From Bacteroidales bacterium (GTDB lineage Bacteria; Bacteroidota; Bacteroidia; Bacteroidales; UBA12481), in assembly GCA_028707745.1 (NCBI GenBank), contig JAQWAJ010000001.1, positions 1 to 17,742 on the forward strand: DNA of 17,742 nt, written 5' to 3'. The notes below the pieces were generated by a model. The model did no database searches. It saw only the letters and a program-made list of their open reading frames with translations, and was not told the origin of the DNA. This document shows positions 7,117 through 15,049 of this stretch, in pieces; within the stretch, counting starts at the first letter, position 1, and each line of letters opens with the position of its first letter. The translations under genes were made by a program, and so were the position numbers.

Positions 7117-8889
7117 CTATTTCAGCACCTCAGCTATCTTTTCGGCTATCCTGTTGTATCCTTCGGCGTTTGGATGCAAGCCATCGGAAAACAGGGATTC
7201 ATTAGTTTTACCTTCAGCGGTAAGCAGACCCGATCCTGCATCTTTGTACCGGATGTTCATTTTCCCGGCCAGAAGAGCATATTTAATGTTCAATGCGGCT
7301 ATACGCTCCTCCATTTTGACTCTCGGATAGAGTCCGAGTAAAAGAATATCCGCTTTTGGCTGACGTGTTTTTATCGCATTGATCAGGAGTTCCATACCCT
7401 CCAGAATCTGTTCATCGCTATCGCGGCTCAGGTTGTTTGTCCCGATGCAGATTATAACCCTTTCGGCCTGATATCCTGTAAGTTCATCATGATACACGCG
7501 CCACAACACATTTTCGATCATGTCCCAGCCAAACCCGAAATTACGGGTGCCCATAGGTTCCAGCACTCTTTTCCAGGATTCATCACCCTGGTGCTTAGTA
7601 TGTGCAGGATTTCCTGACCAAAAATGGGTGATGGAATTACCGATAAAGAGGGTACGCGGGGCACTTTCGTTGTTCATTTTCAACAACTTCTGATGCCGTA
7701 TTTCCCAATCGTAGTTTCCGGGTTCACGTAATTGAGTGCAAGGATGAGTGGTAACACTAACACCAACAGGTTCCTGCAATATTTCGCGGATGATCTTCTC
7801 ATATGCTAAAGCATACTGTTGCATACCCAAATCCGAAGGATGAGTTCCATCGACCATCGCATCCTGAGAGAGGTTAATATCCTGATTTTCTAACAGATAT
7901 ATATTATTGACTCCTTCTGATTTCAACACGGCAAAAGCCTCATGCTGAATCTGGTTTGCCTCCATATACATTTTTTTCCGTGAAGGGTTGGTCGAACCAT
8001 TGGTATAACCGGCATGATCGGTCAATAAAACAGGAATCTGTGGATGATCTTTTCTTAGCTGCCTGACAGATTGCAGAATCCGGTCGGTTGTCAGTTTTTT
8101 CATATCATCGCCCAGTTCTGCCATATTCGGCATACAATCAAGCACATATAGCCGGGCATCGATTTCGGAGATCAAACTAATCATCTCAGGTTCCAATTTT
8201 CCGTTCCCTGAAAATCCCAGGTTGATCAGAGGTCGGTCGAGATTACGTCCGAGGATAGCGGTCCAGGCCATTCCCGGTCTTGACGCGCAACCTCCCTGAG
8301 CAATAGAAGTTCCGTAAACAACAACCGGCTTTTCCAATCGCAGAGGAAGTGGTGTAAAGATGGTTCCCTCTGGAACTCCGATTTCCATCCATTTCACTGA
8401 ATTATAAAGCGGCAGGTACAACCGGTACTCCCGCCCCAGGTTGTGATAACGTTCTTTTGAATCCAGGTTATTGTATTGATAAACAATAGTATCGTTAAAC
8501 GAGTAATTGGCAGATGACCACAACCAGGTTCCATTACAATCTTTTGAATAAAGATCCACTCCGCTGAAACCGGTTGATGGCATGTGATGCATGTTTAGCC
8601 TTCCGCTAACTGTATATCTGACTGTAATTCTCGATGAATTGGAGCGAAAGCGGATAACCAGTCCGGCCGACTGACGCGAGAGGCTCCAGACATCGGGTCT
8701 GACTGTTTTTTCGGCTCTTGCGGGTAGCCTGTCATAGAATGATTTAACCTCTTTCGGCCATGCCTGGCCCTCGATTACCGATTCAGTGGAATTTGCAGGG
8801 TTCCACCATACTGTTTTCTCAGTTGATTGAGCATTTCCAGAGAGCCCGATTATCAAGGCGCTGAGGTAAATTACCAGGTTTTTATTCAA
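7117..8889 (-). CDS. Secreted tandem-domain SGNH/GDSL esterase (likely carbohydrate deacetylase)
   Basis: The protein is 590 residues. The start is a TTG at 8889, because an in-frame stop (8899-8901) lies just upstream and no ATG precedes the signal peptide MNKNLVIYLSALIIGLSGNAQ. After a beta-rich N-terminal domain (about 25-180) comes a first SGNH domain with S195 in YGTSIAQGG, glycine/asparagine in FSGNGK, and D347/H350 in DGTHP. A second domain has S419 in FIGNSIT, the block-III GTNN, and D569/H572 in DGLHP. Both triads appear intact, so two active sites are expected. Such secreted SGNH enzymes commonly remove acetyl or other acyl groups from glycans. As last gene of a unit with a GH127-type enzyme and a lipoprotein, a role in de-esterifying plant or algal arabinose-containing polymers is inferred; the actual substrate is not visible. 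Confidence 0.88.
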   Translation of the reverse strand: MNKNLVIYLSALIIGLSGNAQSTEKTVWWNPANSTESVIEGQAWPKEVKSFYDRLPARAEKTVRPDVWSLSRQSAGLVIRFRSNSSRITVRYTVSGRLNMHHMPSTGFSGVDLYSKDCNGTWLWSSANYSFNDTIVYQYNNLDSKERYHNLGREYRLYLPLYNSVKWMEIGVPEGTIFTPLPLRLEKPVVVYGTSIAQGGCASRPGMAWTAILGRNLDRPLINLGFSGNGKLEPEMISLISEIDARLYVLDCMPNMAELGDDMKKLTTDRILQSVRQLRKDHPQIPVLLTDHAGYTNGSTNPSRKKMYMEANQIQHEAFAVLKSEGVNNIYLLENQDINLSQDAMVDGTHPSDLGMQQYALAYEKIIREILQEPVGVSVTTHPCTQLREPGNYDWEIRHQKLLKMNNESAPRTLFIGNSITHFWSGNPAHTKHQGDESWKRVLEPMGTRNFGFGWDMIENVLWRVYHDELTGYQAERVIICIGTNNLSRDSDEQILEGMELLINAIKTRQPKADILLLGLYPRVKMEERIAALNIKYALLAGKMNIRYKDAGSGLLTAEGKTNESLFSDGLHPNAEGYNRIAEKIAEVLK

Positions 8890-8912
8890 TTTCTTAAATT
8901 AAAAGATTCATC

Positions 8913-9479
8913 TCAAATGGCATCTAGCCAGAAATAGTCCCAAATATTCTTTCCGATGTCACACAGCCAATCGGCAACCAAATCAACAGATGCATGGGAA
9001 TTCACTTTGTTCTGGTCACCATAGGATTTCAAAAAGACAAATTGATATTTCTCAGCCTTTTCATTCCAGTACCATGCAGAAAACGTCCCGGTACCGGCAT
9101 CAGCCATGTAAATGCCAGTATCTATAATTTCGCCGTCGCGAAGGCTTTCAATATCCGCATAATACTTATCCATATCTTCTTCTTTAACAGTCAGATAAAG
9201 GGTGTCGCACTGAGCAAGATTATATTCAAGGTCACTCCGGCTCATCATCCCGGTTGAATCGGGCATTTTCCAGTTTTTCGGATTATTAAAACCACGTACT
9301 TTCCCGTTCCCTTCGATCAGAAATCCTAAATGTTTATATCCCCACGCGTAATTGAAATACTCGTACTGAAAAAGGACCGGATGTTTTTCGGCCTCATGGC
9401 ATCCGCAGTCTTGTTTTTTACAACTTGCCAGGCCAATAACCGTAATCAGCAGGATTGTGTAAAATATAGAGCGTTTCAT
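8913..9479 (-). CDS. Unrecognised Cys-rich lipoprotein between GH127 and SGNH genes
   Basis: The protein is 188 residues when started at the ATG at 9479; an in-frame ATG at 9497 would add six residues before it. The N-terminus MKRSIFYTILLITVIGLASC is a canonical lipoprotein signal with lipidation at C20. Right after it comes a cluster of cysteines and charged residues (KKQDCGCHEAEKH). The mature part is acidic and rich in Tyr and Trp (YEYFNYAWGYKHLGF, AWYWNEKAEKYQF), and the C-terminus ends in DIGKNIWDYFWLDAI. I do not recognise a family. The gene lies 28 nt after the GH127-type gene and 23 nt before the esterase gene on the same strand, so it is probably cotranscribed with both. Aromatic surfaces might bind sugars, but that is a guess. 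Confidence 0.8.
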   Translation of the reverse strand: MKRSIFYTILLITVIGLASCKKQDCGCHEAEKHPVLFQYEYFNYAWGYKHLGFLIEGNGKVRGFNNPKNWKMPDSTGMMSRSDLEYNLAQCDTLYLTVKEEDMDKYYADIESLRDGEIIDTGIYMADAGTGTFSAWYWNEKAEKYQFVFLKSYGDQNKVNSHASVDLVADWLCDIGKNIWDYFWLDAI

Positions 9480-9507
9480 TTTGGCTCGTTTAAACATTCA
9501 TACAAAT

Positions 9508-11877
9508 TTACTCTTTTTTCAGAGTTCTTACGCCGAAAACCGGTCCTGCCATGTGTCCCTTAAAAGCCTCGAATTTCACGGTAATTTTAGATTTCCCCTC
9601 GGTCAGATTGTGCTTAACAGGATACTCGATATCGATCCACTGGCCATCTTTAATATTGGTAATGTTTTCAGTAGCAATCACTTCGTTGTTAACCAGGATA
9701 TTAAAGGTTTTAGCACCGGGAAATCCTCCCCAGTATTCCACCATCAGTATATTTTCATGATCAGATGAGACTTTCATATCGAATGAGAACCAACCGCTTC
9801 TGGCTTCGCGGTTTTTGCGATCCTGGAACTCACCCGGAGTGGTCTTTTCGCCCTGGAAGTTGTGATTACGCTCAGGCTGCATTTCGCCAGGCTGCACAAA
9901 GTCGATGGTTCTGGATTCGATGACTGTTTTGCGGGCCAGCTCATTTTGATAATCTTCCTGACGTTTATCCCAGGCAGCCTGGGTAAACAGATCCCAGTAA
10001 ATGCTGTAACGCACATCATGAATTGCGTAGAATGGTTTCAGTTCAACGTCTTTCGGCTTTCCCACTCCATTCATCATAAAAGTATTTACTTTCCCATCCA
10101 CCGGTTTCAGCCAATCCGAAGGATTTCGCGATTCCGACATGATCACCGGAACAAACATCGGAGAAGCAGCTTCAGGATTGTCGATTGCCCCCAAATCTCC
10201 GGCAAGTACCAGTGGGCCATACATTATTGCCACCCGGGAAGAATCATCCGGCATAGGTTCGAGCCTCAGGCTAAATGGGAAACTAACCTCGACCCGGTCG
10301 CCATCTTTCCAGGTACGGTAAACGCTTACAAAGCTGGAAGGCTGGCTTTTTACTTTGACTTCCCTGCCATTTACCTTCACGATCATTCCATTTTTTGCCC
10401 AGTATGGATATCTGATCTGCAGATTCAGTTTGATGGGTTCTTTACAGGCAAAATCAAGTAAGGTCGATTGTTTATCCGGATATTGGGTTTTCTGGGTCAG
10501 TTTCAGTCCTTTTTCAGCCCAGTTCAGTTCCGATGCAATAAACTGTGTCACAAACAATTCCTGATCGTTTGAGTAATAGATGTTCTCTCCGTATTTGGCA
10601 TGATTTTCCATCCCGGTACCCACGCAGCAGGTAAAATCCTCATAAATCTGATATTCCTTATAGCCGCCCATTTTGAGTGCCAGATTATAGACAACTCTCC
10701 CATCTTCAGGATGTTGTGATGACAAAATATGATTAAACAATGCCCTTTCATAGAAGTCAGCCTCTGCCGGGTCGGCATTCCATTCAAAAAGATGCTCAGT
10801 CAGTTTCAGCATATTATACACATTGCAGGTTTCAGTAGTTCCCTGGCTAAGTCGGTTACGCAATTGGTCGGGTTTCCCCAGATATTCATTATTGCCGTTA
10901 CCGCCCGTAACATACGAATGGTGATTAACCACCCGATTCCAGAAAAACTCGGCAGCTTTCCGGTTCACAGTGTCTCCGGTAAGTTCATATCTGCGGGCCA
11001 TTCCAATCAACTTCGGGATGTTGGTATTGGCATGTTTTCCGGGAAGAATATCAATTCCGGCGGCGAGTGAATCCAAGATCACTTTATGATGAAATTTCTT
11101 CGCGTAATCCAGATATTTTTTATCGCCGGTGTCAGCTGACAGGTCTGCTAAAACCTCCATGATTCCTCCCTGTTCGCAACGCATCATTACCTGCATCTGT
11201 CCATCAGATAAGCCACTGATTATCATGCCAGTCCAATCACCCAATTTCCGTTCCACCTCCAGCGCTTTTTGGTTTCCGCATAGCTGATATGCATCACGAA
11301 GACCAGCCATATCTTTGTGAATGGTATACCACGGAACCCAGATCCCGTTCAGATCGAACCCCTGAGAACGGATATCCCCTTTTGCCACTTCTTCTTCCAT
11401 GATGCGCTTTCCATCAGGGAAAGCTCCTATAAAGCCATTCTTATTGGCATCCTGAACTATTGCCAGTTCATCCACGATATAATTTACCCTTTCCAGAAAT
11501 CTTTTATCGCCTGTCGACTGATACATCAAAGCGCAGGCGCTCAGGTAGTGACCCAGCGTATGCCCGGCAATGGTGCCATCTTCCCATCCGTGGTAATGTT
11601 CAGCTTTAGGAGTCAGCCCAGCCTCTTTATAGAATTTCGACAGCATTCGGTCGGGCTGATAATCGAGCAGGACTTTCTTATCCAGTTCCATTGCATGTTT
11701 GAATGGACCGTCAAGTAGTTTGACTTCATCGAGTCTGAATTTTTTCACCCTGAATGGCACCGCTTCTTTCGTTCCCTGAACCGAGCCGACAGGTGGTGTT
11801 GAGCTGCAGGAGACCAGCATCCAGGCGCCTGTGATCAGGCAGATTAATGATAAGATTGGGATGTTCGTGCGTTTCAT
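9508..11877 (-). CDS. Lipoprotein GH127/GH146-like beta-L-arabinofuranosidase (DUF1680 family)
   Basis: The protein is 789 residues from the ATG at 11877, which gives a lipoprotein signal with C24 (LVSC). A longer in-frame reading from 11952 would run into the tRNA terminator and the promoter, so it is rejected. The (alpha/alpha)6-barrel shows HYHGWEDGTIAGHTLGHYL near residue 95 and a GIWVPWYTIHK stretch. The zinc site of the family is present: E349 and C351 in TTETCN, and C417/C418 in FTCCVGTG, matching the Glu-Cys-Cys-Cys set of Bifidobacterium HypBA1, where the first Cys of the pair is the nucleophile. Beta domains follow, the last from about residue 690. The enzyme should release beta-L-arabinofuranose from plant glycoproteins or pectic chains. 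It is first in a unit with a lipoprotein and an esterase. The choice between GH127 and GH146 is uncertain. Confidence 0.92.
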   Translation of the reverse strand: MKRTNIPILSLICLITGAWMLVSCSSTPPVGSVQGTKEAVPFRVKKFRLDEVKLLDGPFKHAMELDKKVLLDYQPDRMLSKFYKEAGLTPKAEHYHGWEDGTIAGHTLGHYLSACALMYQSTGDKRFLERVNYIVDELAIVQDANKNGFIGAFPDGKRIMEEEVAKGDIRSQGFDLNGIWVPWYTIHKDMAGLRDAYQLCGNQKALEVERKLGDWTGMIISGLSDGQMQVMMRCEQGGIMEVLADLSADTGDKKYLDYAKKFHHKVILDSLAAGIDILPGKHANTNIPKLIGMARRYELTGDTVNRKAAEFFWNRVVNHHSYVTGGNGNNEYLGKPDQLRNRLSQGTTETCNVYNMLKLTEHLFEWNADPAEADFYERALFNHILSSQHPEDGRVVYNLALKMGGYKEYQIYEDFTCCVGTGMENHAKYGENIYYSNDQELFVTQFIASELNWAEKGLKLTQKTQYPDKQSTLLDFACKEPIKLNLQIRYPYWAKNGMIVKVNGREVKVKSQPSSFVSVYRTWKDGDRVEVSFPFSLRLEPMPDDSSRVAIMYGPLVLAGDLGAIDNPEAASPMFVPVIMSESRNPSDWLKPVDGKVNTFMMNGVGKPKDVELKPFYAIHDVRYSIYWDLFTQAAWDKRQEDYQNELARKTVIESRTIDFVQPGEMQPERNHNFQGEKTTPGEFQDRKNREARSGWFSFDMKVSSDHENILMVEYWGGFPGAKTFNILVNNEVIATENITNIKDGQWIDIEYPVKHNLTEGKSKITVKFEAFKGHMAGPVFGVRTLKKE

Positions 11878-11900
11878 GAATTTTGGCATTATAATAATTG

Positions 11901-11929
11901 TAAATATAACACTTATTGACAATACCAAA
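11901..11929 (-). promoter_or_regulatory. Promoter of the GH127-lipoprotein-esterase unit
   Basis: On the - strand TTTG (11926-11929) is followed after 17 nt by TATATTTA (11901-11908), seven of eight matches to the Bacteroidota -7 element TAnnTTTG. The ATG at 11877 lies 23 nt downstream, and the tRNA terminator lies just upstream, so the unit needs its own promoter here. Confidence 0.55.
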
Positions 11930-11950
11930 CCTGTTTCGTTGTATGAAAGC

Positions 11951-11979
11951 AAAAAAGGCCATCAATAATTTGATGACCT
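11951..11979 (-). terminator. Rho-independent terminator of tRNA-Asp
   Basis: Read on the - strand, AGGTCATCAA and TTGATGGCCT form a 10-bp stem (one T-G pair) around the loop ATTA, followed by six T residues. It starts 6 nt after the tRNA 3' end and separates the tRNA from the GH127 unit. Confidence 0.9.
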
Positions 11980-11985
11980 TTTCTG

Positions 11986-12059
11986 CGGGTACGACGAGAC
12001 TCGAACTCGCGACCTCCGGCGTGACAGGCCGGCATTCTAACCAACTGAACTACATACCC
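11986..12059 (-). tRNA. tRNA-Asp (anticodon GTC)
   Basis: The 74-nt - strand sequence folds as a standard cloverleaf. The acceptor stem is GGGTATG/CGTACCC (one T-G pair), the D stem GTTC/GAAT, and the anticodon stem CCGGC/GCCGG around the loop CTGTCAC with anticodon GTC. The T arm has the loop TTCGAGT, and the discriminator base is G, as expected for tRNA-Asp. The 3' CCA is not encoded (CA follows the discriminator directly), so it must be added enzymatically. It delivers aspartate to GAC and GAU codons. Confidence 0.97.
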
Positions 12060-12073
12060 GGTTGAATGAGGTG

Positions 12074-12103
12074 CAAATGTATAGGTTTTTTTGATTCCTG
12101 CAA
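12074..12103 (-). promoter_or_regulatory. Promoter of tRNA-Asp
   Basis: On the - strand TTG (12101-12103) is followed after exactly 19 nt by TACATTTG (12074-12081), a perfect match to the Bacteroidota -7 element. The tRNA 5' end lies 14 nt downstream, leaving a leader of a few bases. A run of seven A residues sits in the spacer. Confidence 0.8.
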
Positions 12104-12148
12104 GGCTCCGTGAAAAAAAAATAAGCTGTTGTTTTTCCCGCCCCAGCC

Positions 12149-12182
12149 AATCGTAACGCGTTACGCGTGACGCGTAACGATT
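12149..12182. repeat. Nested CGTAACG palindromic repeat between phosphoesterase and tRNA
   Basis: The 34-nt stretch is built from alternating copies of CGTAACG and its reverse complement. CGTAACGCGTTACG (12152-12165) is a perfect 14-nt palindrome, and CGTTACGCG (12159-12167) with CGCGTAACG (12171-12179) forms a 9-bp hairpin with loop TGA. The two structures overlap and exclude each other. It lies about 20 nt after the stop of the leftward phosphoesterase gene. The rest of the 144-nt gap holds the tRNA promoter and A/T runs. Confidence 0.8.
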
Positions 12183-12184
12183 TT

Positions 12185-12198
12185 CAGTCTCCGGTCTC
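12185..12198 (-). repeat. CGGTCTC heptad repeat after the phosphoesterase stop
   Basis: CAGTCTC (12185-12191) is followed by CGGTCTC (12192-12198), the same heptad as at 7067-7087, 5.1 kb away. Read on the - strand it follows the TAA stop of the phosphoesterase gene after only 5 nt. Confidence 0.7.
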
Positions 12199-12203
12199 CA
12201 TTG

Positions 12204-14972
12204 TTACTTCCTCCATTCTTCCATCTCTTTGCTATTACGCAACATATCCTTTACATTATCGATTTCCGGTGATTCTTTTACAGCTTTCCAGTCAAACTTT
12301 TCATCCAGCGGGTCGAGGGCTTTTGCCGGGTCAAATACCCTAATATCGACAGGAATAGCTTGATAAGGAGTAAAATCAGGATTTTGGGTAAACAGATCTG
12401 ACAAATCAGTGGCGCCGGCATCATATTGATTCAGATACGGGATTCCCAGAATATTCCAAAAGGTTTTGAATATACTGCCGAAGCTGTAATGTCCATGAGA
12501 CACATAGTTCTTTTTGGCATAAGGAGATACCACCATACAAACACTCCGGTGGGCATCAACATGGTCGACTCCACCCTGTGCATCGTCTTCAGTGATCACA
12601 ATCGCCATATTTTTCCAATAAGGAGTATTGCTTAAAAATTCGACCAACCGGCCTAATGCCAGATCATTATCGCATTCATAGCTTTCCATGAATGGGAAAC
12701 CCGCATCCGCACGTTCGCCGGCACCATGGTCGTTAGGCAAGATGATCGTCATCACTGAAGGGAAACCGGTGCCTTTCGTCCATTTCTTCTGATAGGTTTT
12801 GAGGAACTGGTCGATTCGGTACTGATCGGGTATAGCCATATTAAAGGTGGCATATTCCCTGGAGGTGTTTTCAAAAAGTGGAGCAGGTAAAGGGAAATTT
12901 GCCAGGTGCCGGATACCGGTGGTTTTATATTCAGGCTGATAAGCGCCAGGCTCAAACATAATGGAGAATCCGAAATTATAGAACGGGATTTTATGACGGT
13001 CGAGATGATCCCACATCGAGCCTGCTTCATTATAATCTTCGGGATAAATGGCCCCTGCTGATCCGGTTATTCCAAGCACACCGGGTGCCTTTGAGGTTTC
13101 GCGGTAATCCCGGTTTCCGCCGTAACTGGCCGGAACACTGGTTTCAACCCATTCATTCGGATAGGTATTGACCAGCCAGCGGTGCCCGTCGGCTGAAACA
13201 TCTGAATCCACGTAAAAATTATCCGACATGGCGTAGCGGTTGGCCAGTGAAAGGTGATTAATCATAATATCCGCCTGATTAACAGATCTTGTTTTCGCTT
13301 TATTGGTAAAGGAGACACCGGCTCCAAAGCGGGCCAGGGAGGGTTCCCCGTCGGCAGCCTTCACCTGTCCGAATATCTCATCAAATGTCCGGTTCTCCTT
13401 TGAAACAAAGACAATATATTTAATCGGCGATTGTGAAAATCCCGGATATAACGGCACCGGATTATCCTTGCGATTGGCAAATGAAGGATCCGTTGATTTT
13501 CTCATCAAAAAATTCATCTCAATAACCTCTTTGGTCATTTTCCTTAATCTCCCGTCTGAAGGAATATCCAGCACTGTAACCGAACCTTTCATCAGACTTC
13601 CGATATAGGTTCCTTCGGGGCCTTTTTTAAAATCCGGACCCCCGTTGGGACCGCTTCCATATCCTTTTGCGTTGGTTACGATCAGTTTTTTTCCGTCAGG
13701 AGTAACCTGGATTTTTGCCGGAAACCAGCCAACCGGAATGTGACCGACCACCTTCTTTGATGGGATATCAATAACGGCGATTGCATTTATGCCGGATTCT
13801 GCAACAAACAGGCGTTTCTGATCAGGAGTAACCGCCAGTCCGAAAGGAATGATTCCCCGAAAACTTCGGAGCCTCTGGTCCAAAATAATCGGGATGGTCT
13901 GAAAGACAGTGTCTGTGCGGATATCAAGTACCGAAATATTATCATTATTCCCGTTGCTGACAAATACATAGTCATTGGTTGCCACCAGGGAGTTCGGACT
14001 TGAGCCGCCTACTGCCGGGAAATCTTCGAGCATTTCTCCGACGAGGGTACCGGTTTTTGCTTTGGCAATCACTTTGGGGTTAGCCTGGTCACTAATGTCT
14101 ATTGTCCAAACCGAAAATGATTCCGTTGTATTAGGCTTGCCCAGACCTTTGATATGAACAGAATCATTGTTAATGCCCTCCTCAGATTCCTTGGAGAGAT
14201 AAGCATAAGCCGGGTACGCAAGGGAGGTTTTCGTGATACTATCCTTATTTGTGCTGGCAATCCGGGTATATTCATACATCCCGACATTAGCCACATAAGC
14301 TTTCATTTCATCCGGCGACAGGCACACTCCGAACGGATACCGACCGGTGTTCACCCGGCTCAGCACTTCCATTTTTAACGGATCGATAACCAGCAAAATG
14401 AAGTTTATCTGGTCAACTGCATACAGCCTGTCGCCTGCCTTATTGAGCGTCATATCCCCGATATAGCCATGAGAATAATCGCGTTCAGGTGTGACTGTTC
14501 CGCACAGGATTGAGCCTTTTTCCTGACCAGTATTCAGATCGAACAGATAGATTTTGTTTTCCTGTCCGCCCGATACATAAACGGTCTGATCATCAGGAGA
14601 TATCGCCAGTCCCATAAATACGCTGGCCAGAACGCCGTCATCTGTTTTAGCTCCCGGAGGGATCTGCTGTATTTCGGGGTGATCTGACCGGATATTTCTC
14701 AATATGGTAATGCTCAGCGGGCTGGTCCCTGAGTTTGCGGTTACCGCAGTATTTCCGTCATGACTCAGACAAAGTCCATAAGGATGCGGAGCGGTGCGAA
14801 AGGTATGTCCGATTGGTTTGATCAGTCTTCCGTTAGGGATAACAGTTACCCCTGAAGTGTCGATTTTGGTATATTTCTCACCTGCAGGCGACTGGATAAT
14901 CCAGAGGGAGTCAGGTGTTTTGCATGAGAACATGCAGACCAGTAAGAGAAAGGAGGGTATGTAATGCTTCAT
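12204..14972 (-). CDS. Bifunctional YncE-type beta-propeller / phosphoesterase (PF04185-like) lipoprotein
   Basis: The protein is 922 residues with a lipoprotein signal (MKHYIPSFLLLVCMFSC, C17). Residues about 40-480 form a seven-bladed YncE-like propeller, seen from repeated blocks such as GLAISPDDQTVYVSG, GVCLSPDEMKAYVAN and GLAVTPDQKRLFVAE. Residues about 515-900 are a phosphoesterase domain related to phospholipase C and acid phosphatase AcpA. It has E526/N527 in SKENRTFDEIFG, S593 and H597 in VSADGHRW, and an acidic and His-rich site in ITEDDAQGG (D796, D797) and DHVDAHRS (D803, H808). The fusion is common in Bacteroidota. The propeller probably positions the enzyme on the cell surface or in the periplasm; the phosphate-ester substrate is unknown. 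The gene is monocistronic and divergent from the next gene. Confidence 0.9.
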   Translation of the reverse strand: MKHYIPSFLLLVCMFSCKTPDSLWIIQSPAGEKYTKIDTSGVTVIPNGRLIKPIGHTFRTAPHPYGLCLSHDGNTAVTANSGTSPLSITILRNIRSDHPEIQQIPPGAKTDDGVLASVFMGLAISPDDQTVYVSGGQENKIYLFDLNTGQEKGSILCGTVTPERDYSHGYIGDMTLNKAGDRLYAVDQINFILLVIDPLKMEVLSRVNTGRYPFGVCLSPDEMKAYVANVGMYEYTRIASTNKDSITKTSLAYPAYAYLSKESEEGINNDSVHIKGLGKPNTTESFSVWTIDISDQANPKVIAKAKTGTLVGEMLEDFPAVGGSSPNSLVATNDYVFVSNGNNDNISVLDIRTDTVFQTIPIILDQRLRSFRGIIPFGLAVTPDQKRLFVAESGINAIAVIDIPSKKVVGHIPVGWFPAKIQVTPDGKKLIVTNAKGYGSGPNGGPDFKKGPEGTYIGSLMKGSVTVLDIPSDGRLRKMTKEVIEMNFLMRKSTDPSFANRKDNPVPLYPGFSQSPIKYIVFVSKENRTFDEIFGQVKAADGEPSLARFGAGVSFTNKAKTRSVNQADIMINHLSLANRYAMSDNFYVDSDVSADGHRWLVNTYPNEWVETSVPASYGGNRDYRETSKAPGVLGITGSAGAIYPEDYNEAGSMWDHLDRHKIPFYNFGFSIMFEPGAYQPEYKTTGIRHLANFPLPAPLFENTSREYATFNMAIPDQYRIDQFLKTYQKKWTKGTGFPSVMTIILPNDHGAGERADAGFPFMESYECDNDLALGRLVEFLSNTPYWKNMAIVITEDDAQGGVDHVDAHRSVCMVVSPYAKKNYVSHGHYSFGSIFKTFWNILGIPYLNQYDAGATDLSDLFTQNPDFTPYQAIPVDIRVFDPAKALDPLDEKFDWKAVKESPEIDNVKDMLRNSKEMEEWRK

Positions 14973-14989
14973 CGGGTTGATACTTTTCG

Positions 14990-15018
14990 TTTCCTACGAA
15001 ATTAATATTCTATCTTTG
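14990..15018 (+). promoter_or_regulatory. Candidate promoter of the PH-like membrane protein gene
   Basis: TATCTTTG (15011-15018) is a perfect TAnnTTTG element, preceded at 17 nt by TTTC (14990-14993), one mismatch to the -33 TTTG. The ATG at 15050 is 31 nt downstream. It lies in the 77-nt divergent gap shared with the phosphoesterase gene. Confidence 0.5.
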
Positions 15019-15049
15019 TTTTCAGGTATCGATTAATCTCAATTGCGCC

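Noticed and set aside
9862..10461. A 199-codon open frame on the + strand inside the GH127-type gene
   Set aside because: It is antisense to a gene with clear catalytic residues, has no signal or domain, and shows only the composition expected of a shadow frame.
11878..11952. N-terminal extension of the GH127-type protein by 25 residues
   Set aside because: It would cover the promoter and touch the tRNA terminator, and it would put the lipoprotein signal in the interior of the protein.
11986..12059. tRNA-Asp as an integration site of a mobile element
   Set aside because: No integrase, no second copy of the tRNA 3' end and no change in gene type was seen on either side.
12066..12130. Intrinsic terminator for the phosphoesterase gene in the A/T-rich stretch before the tRNA
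   Set aside because: There are T runs on the - strand but no stable stem directly before them; the only good hairpin nearby lacks a T tract.
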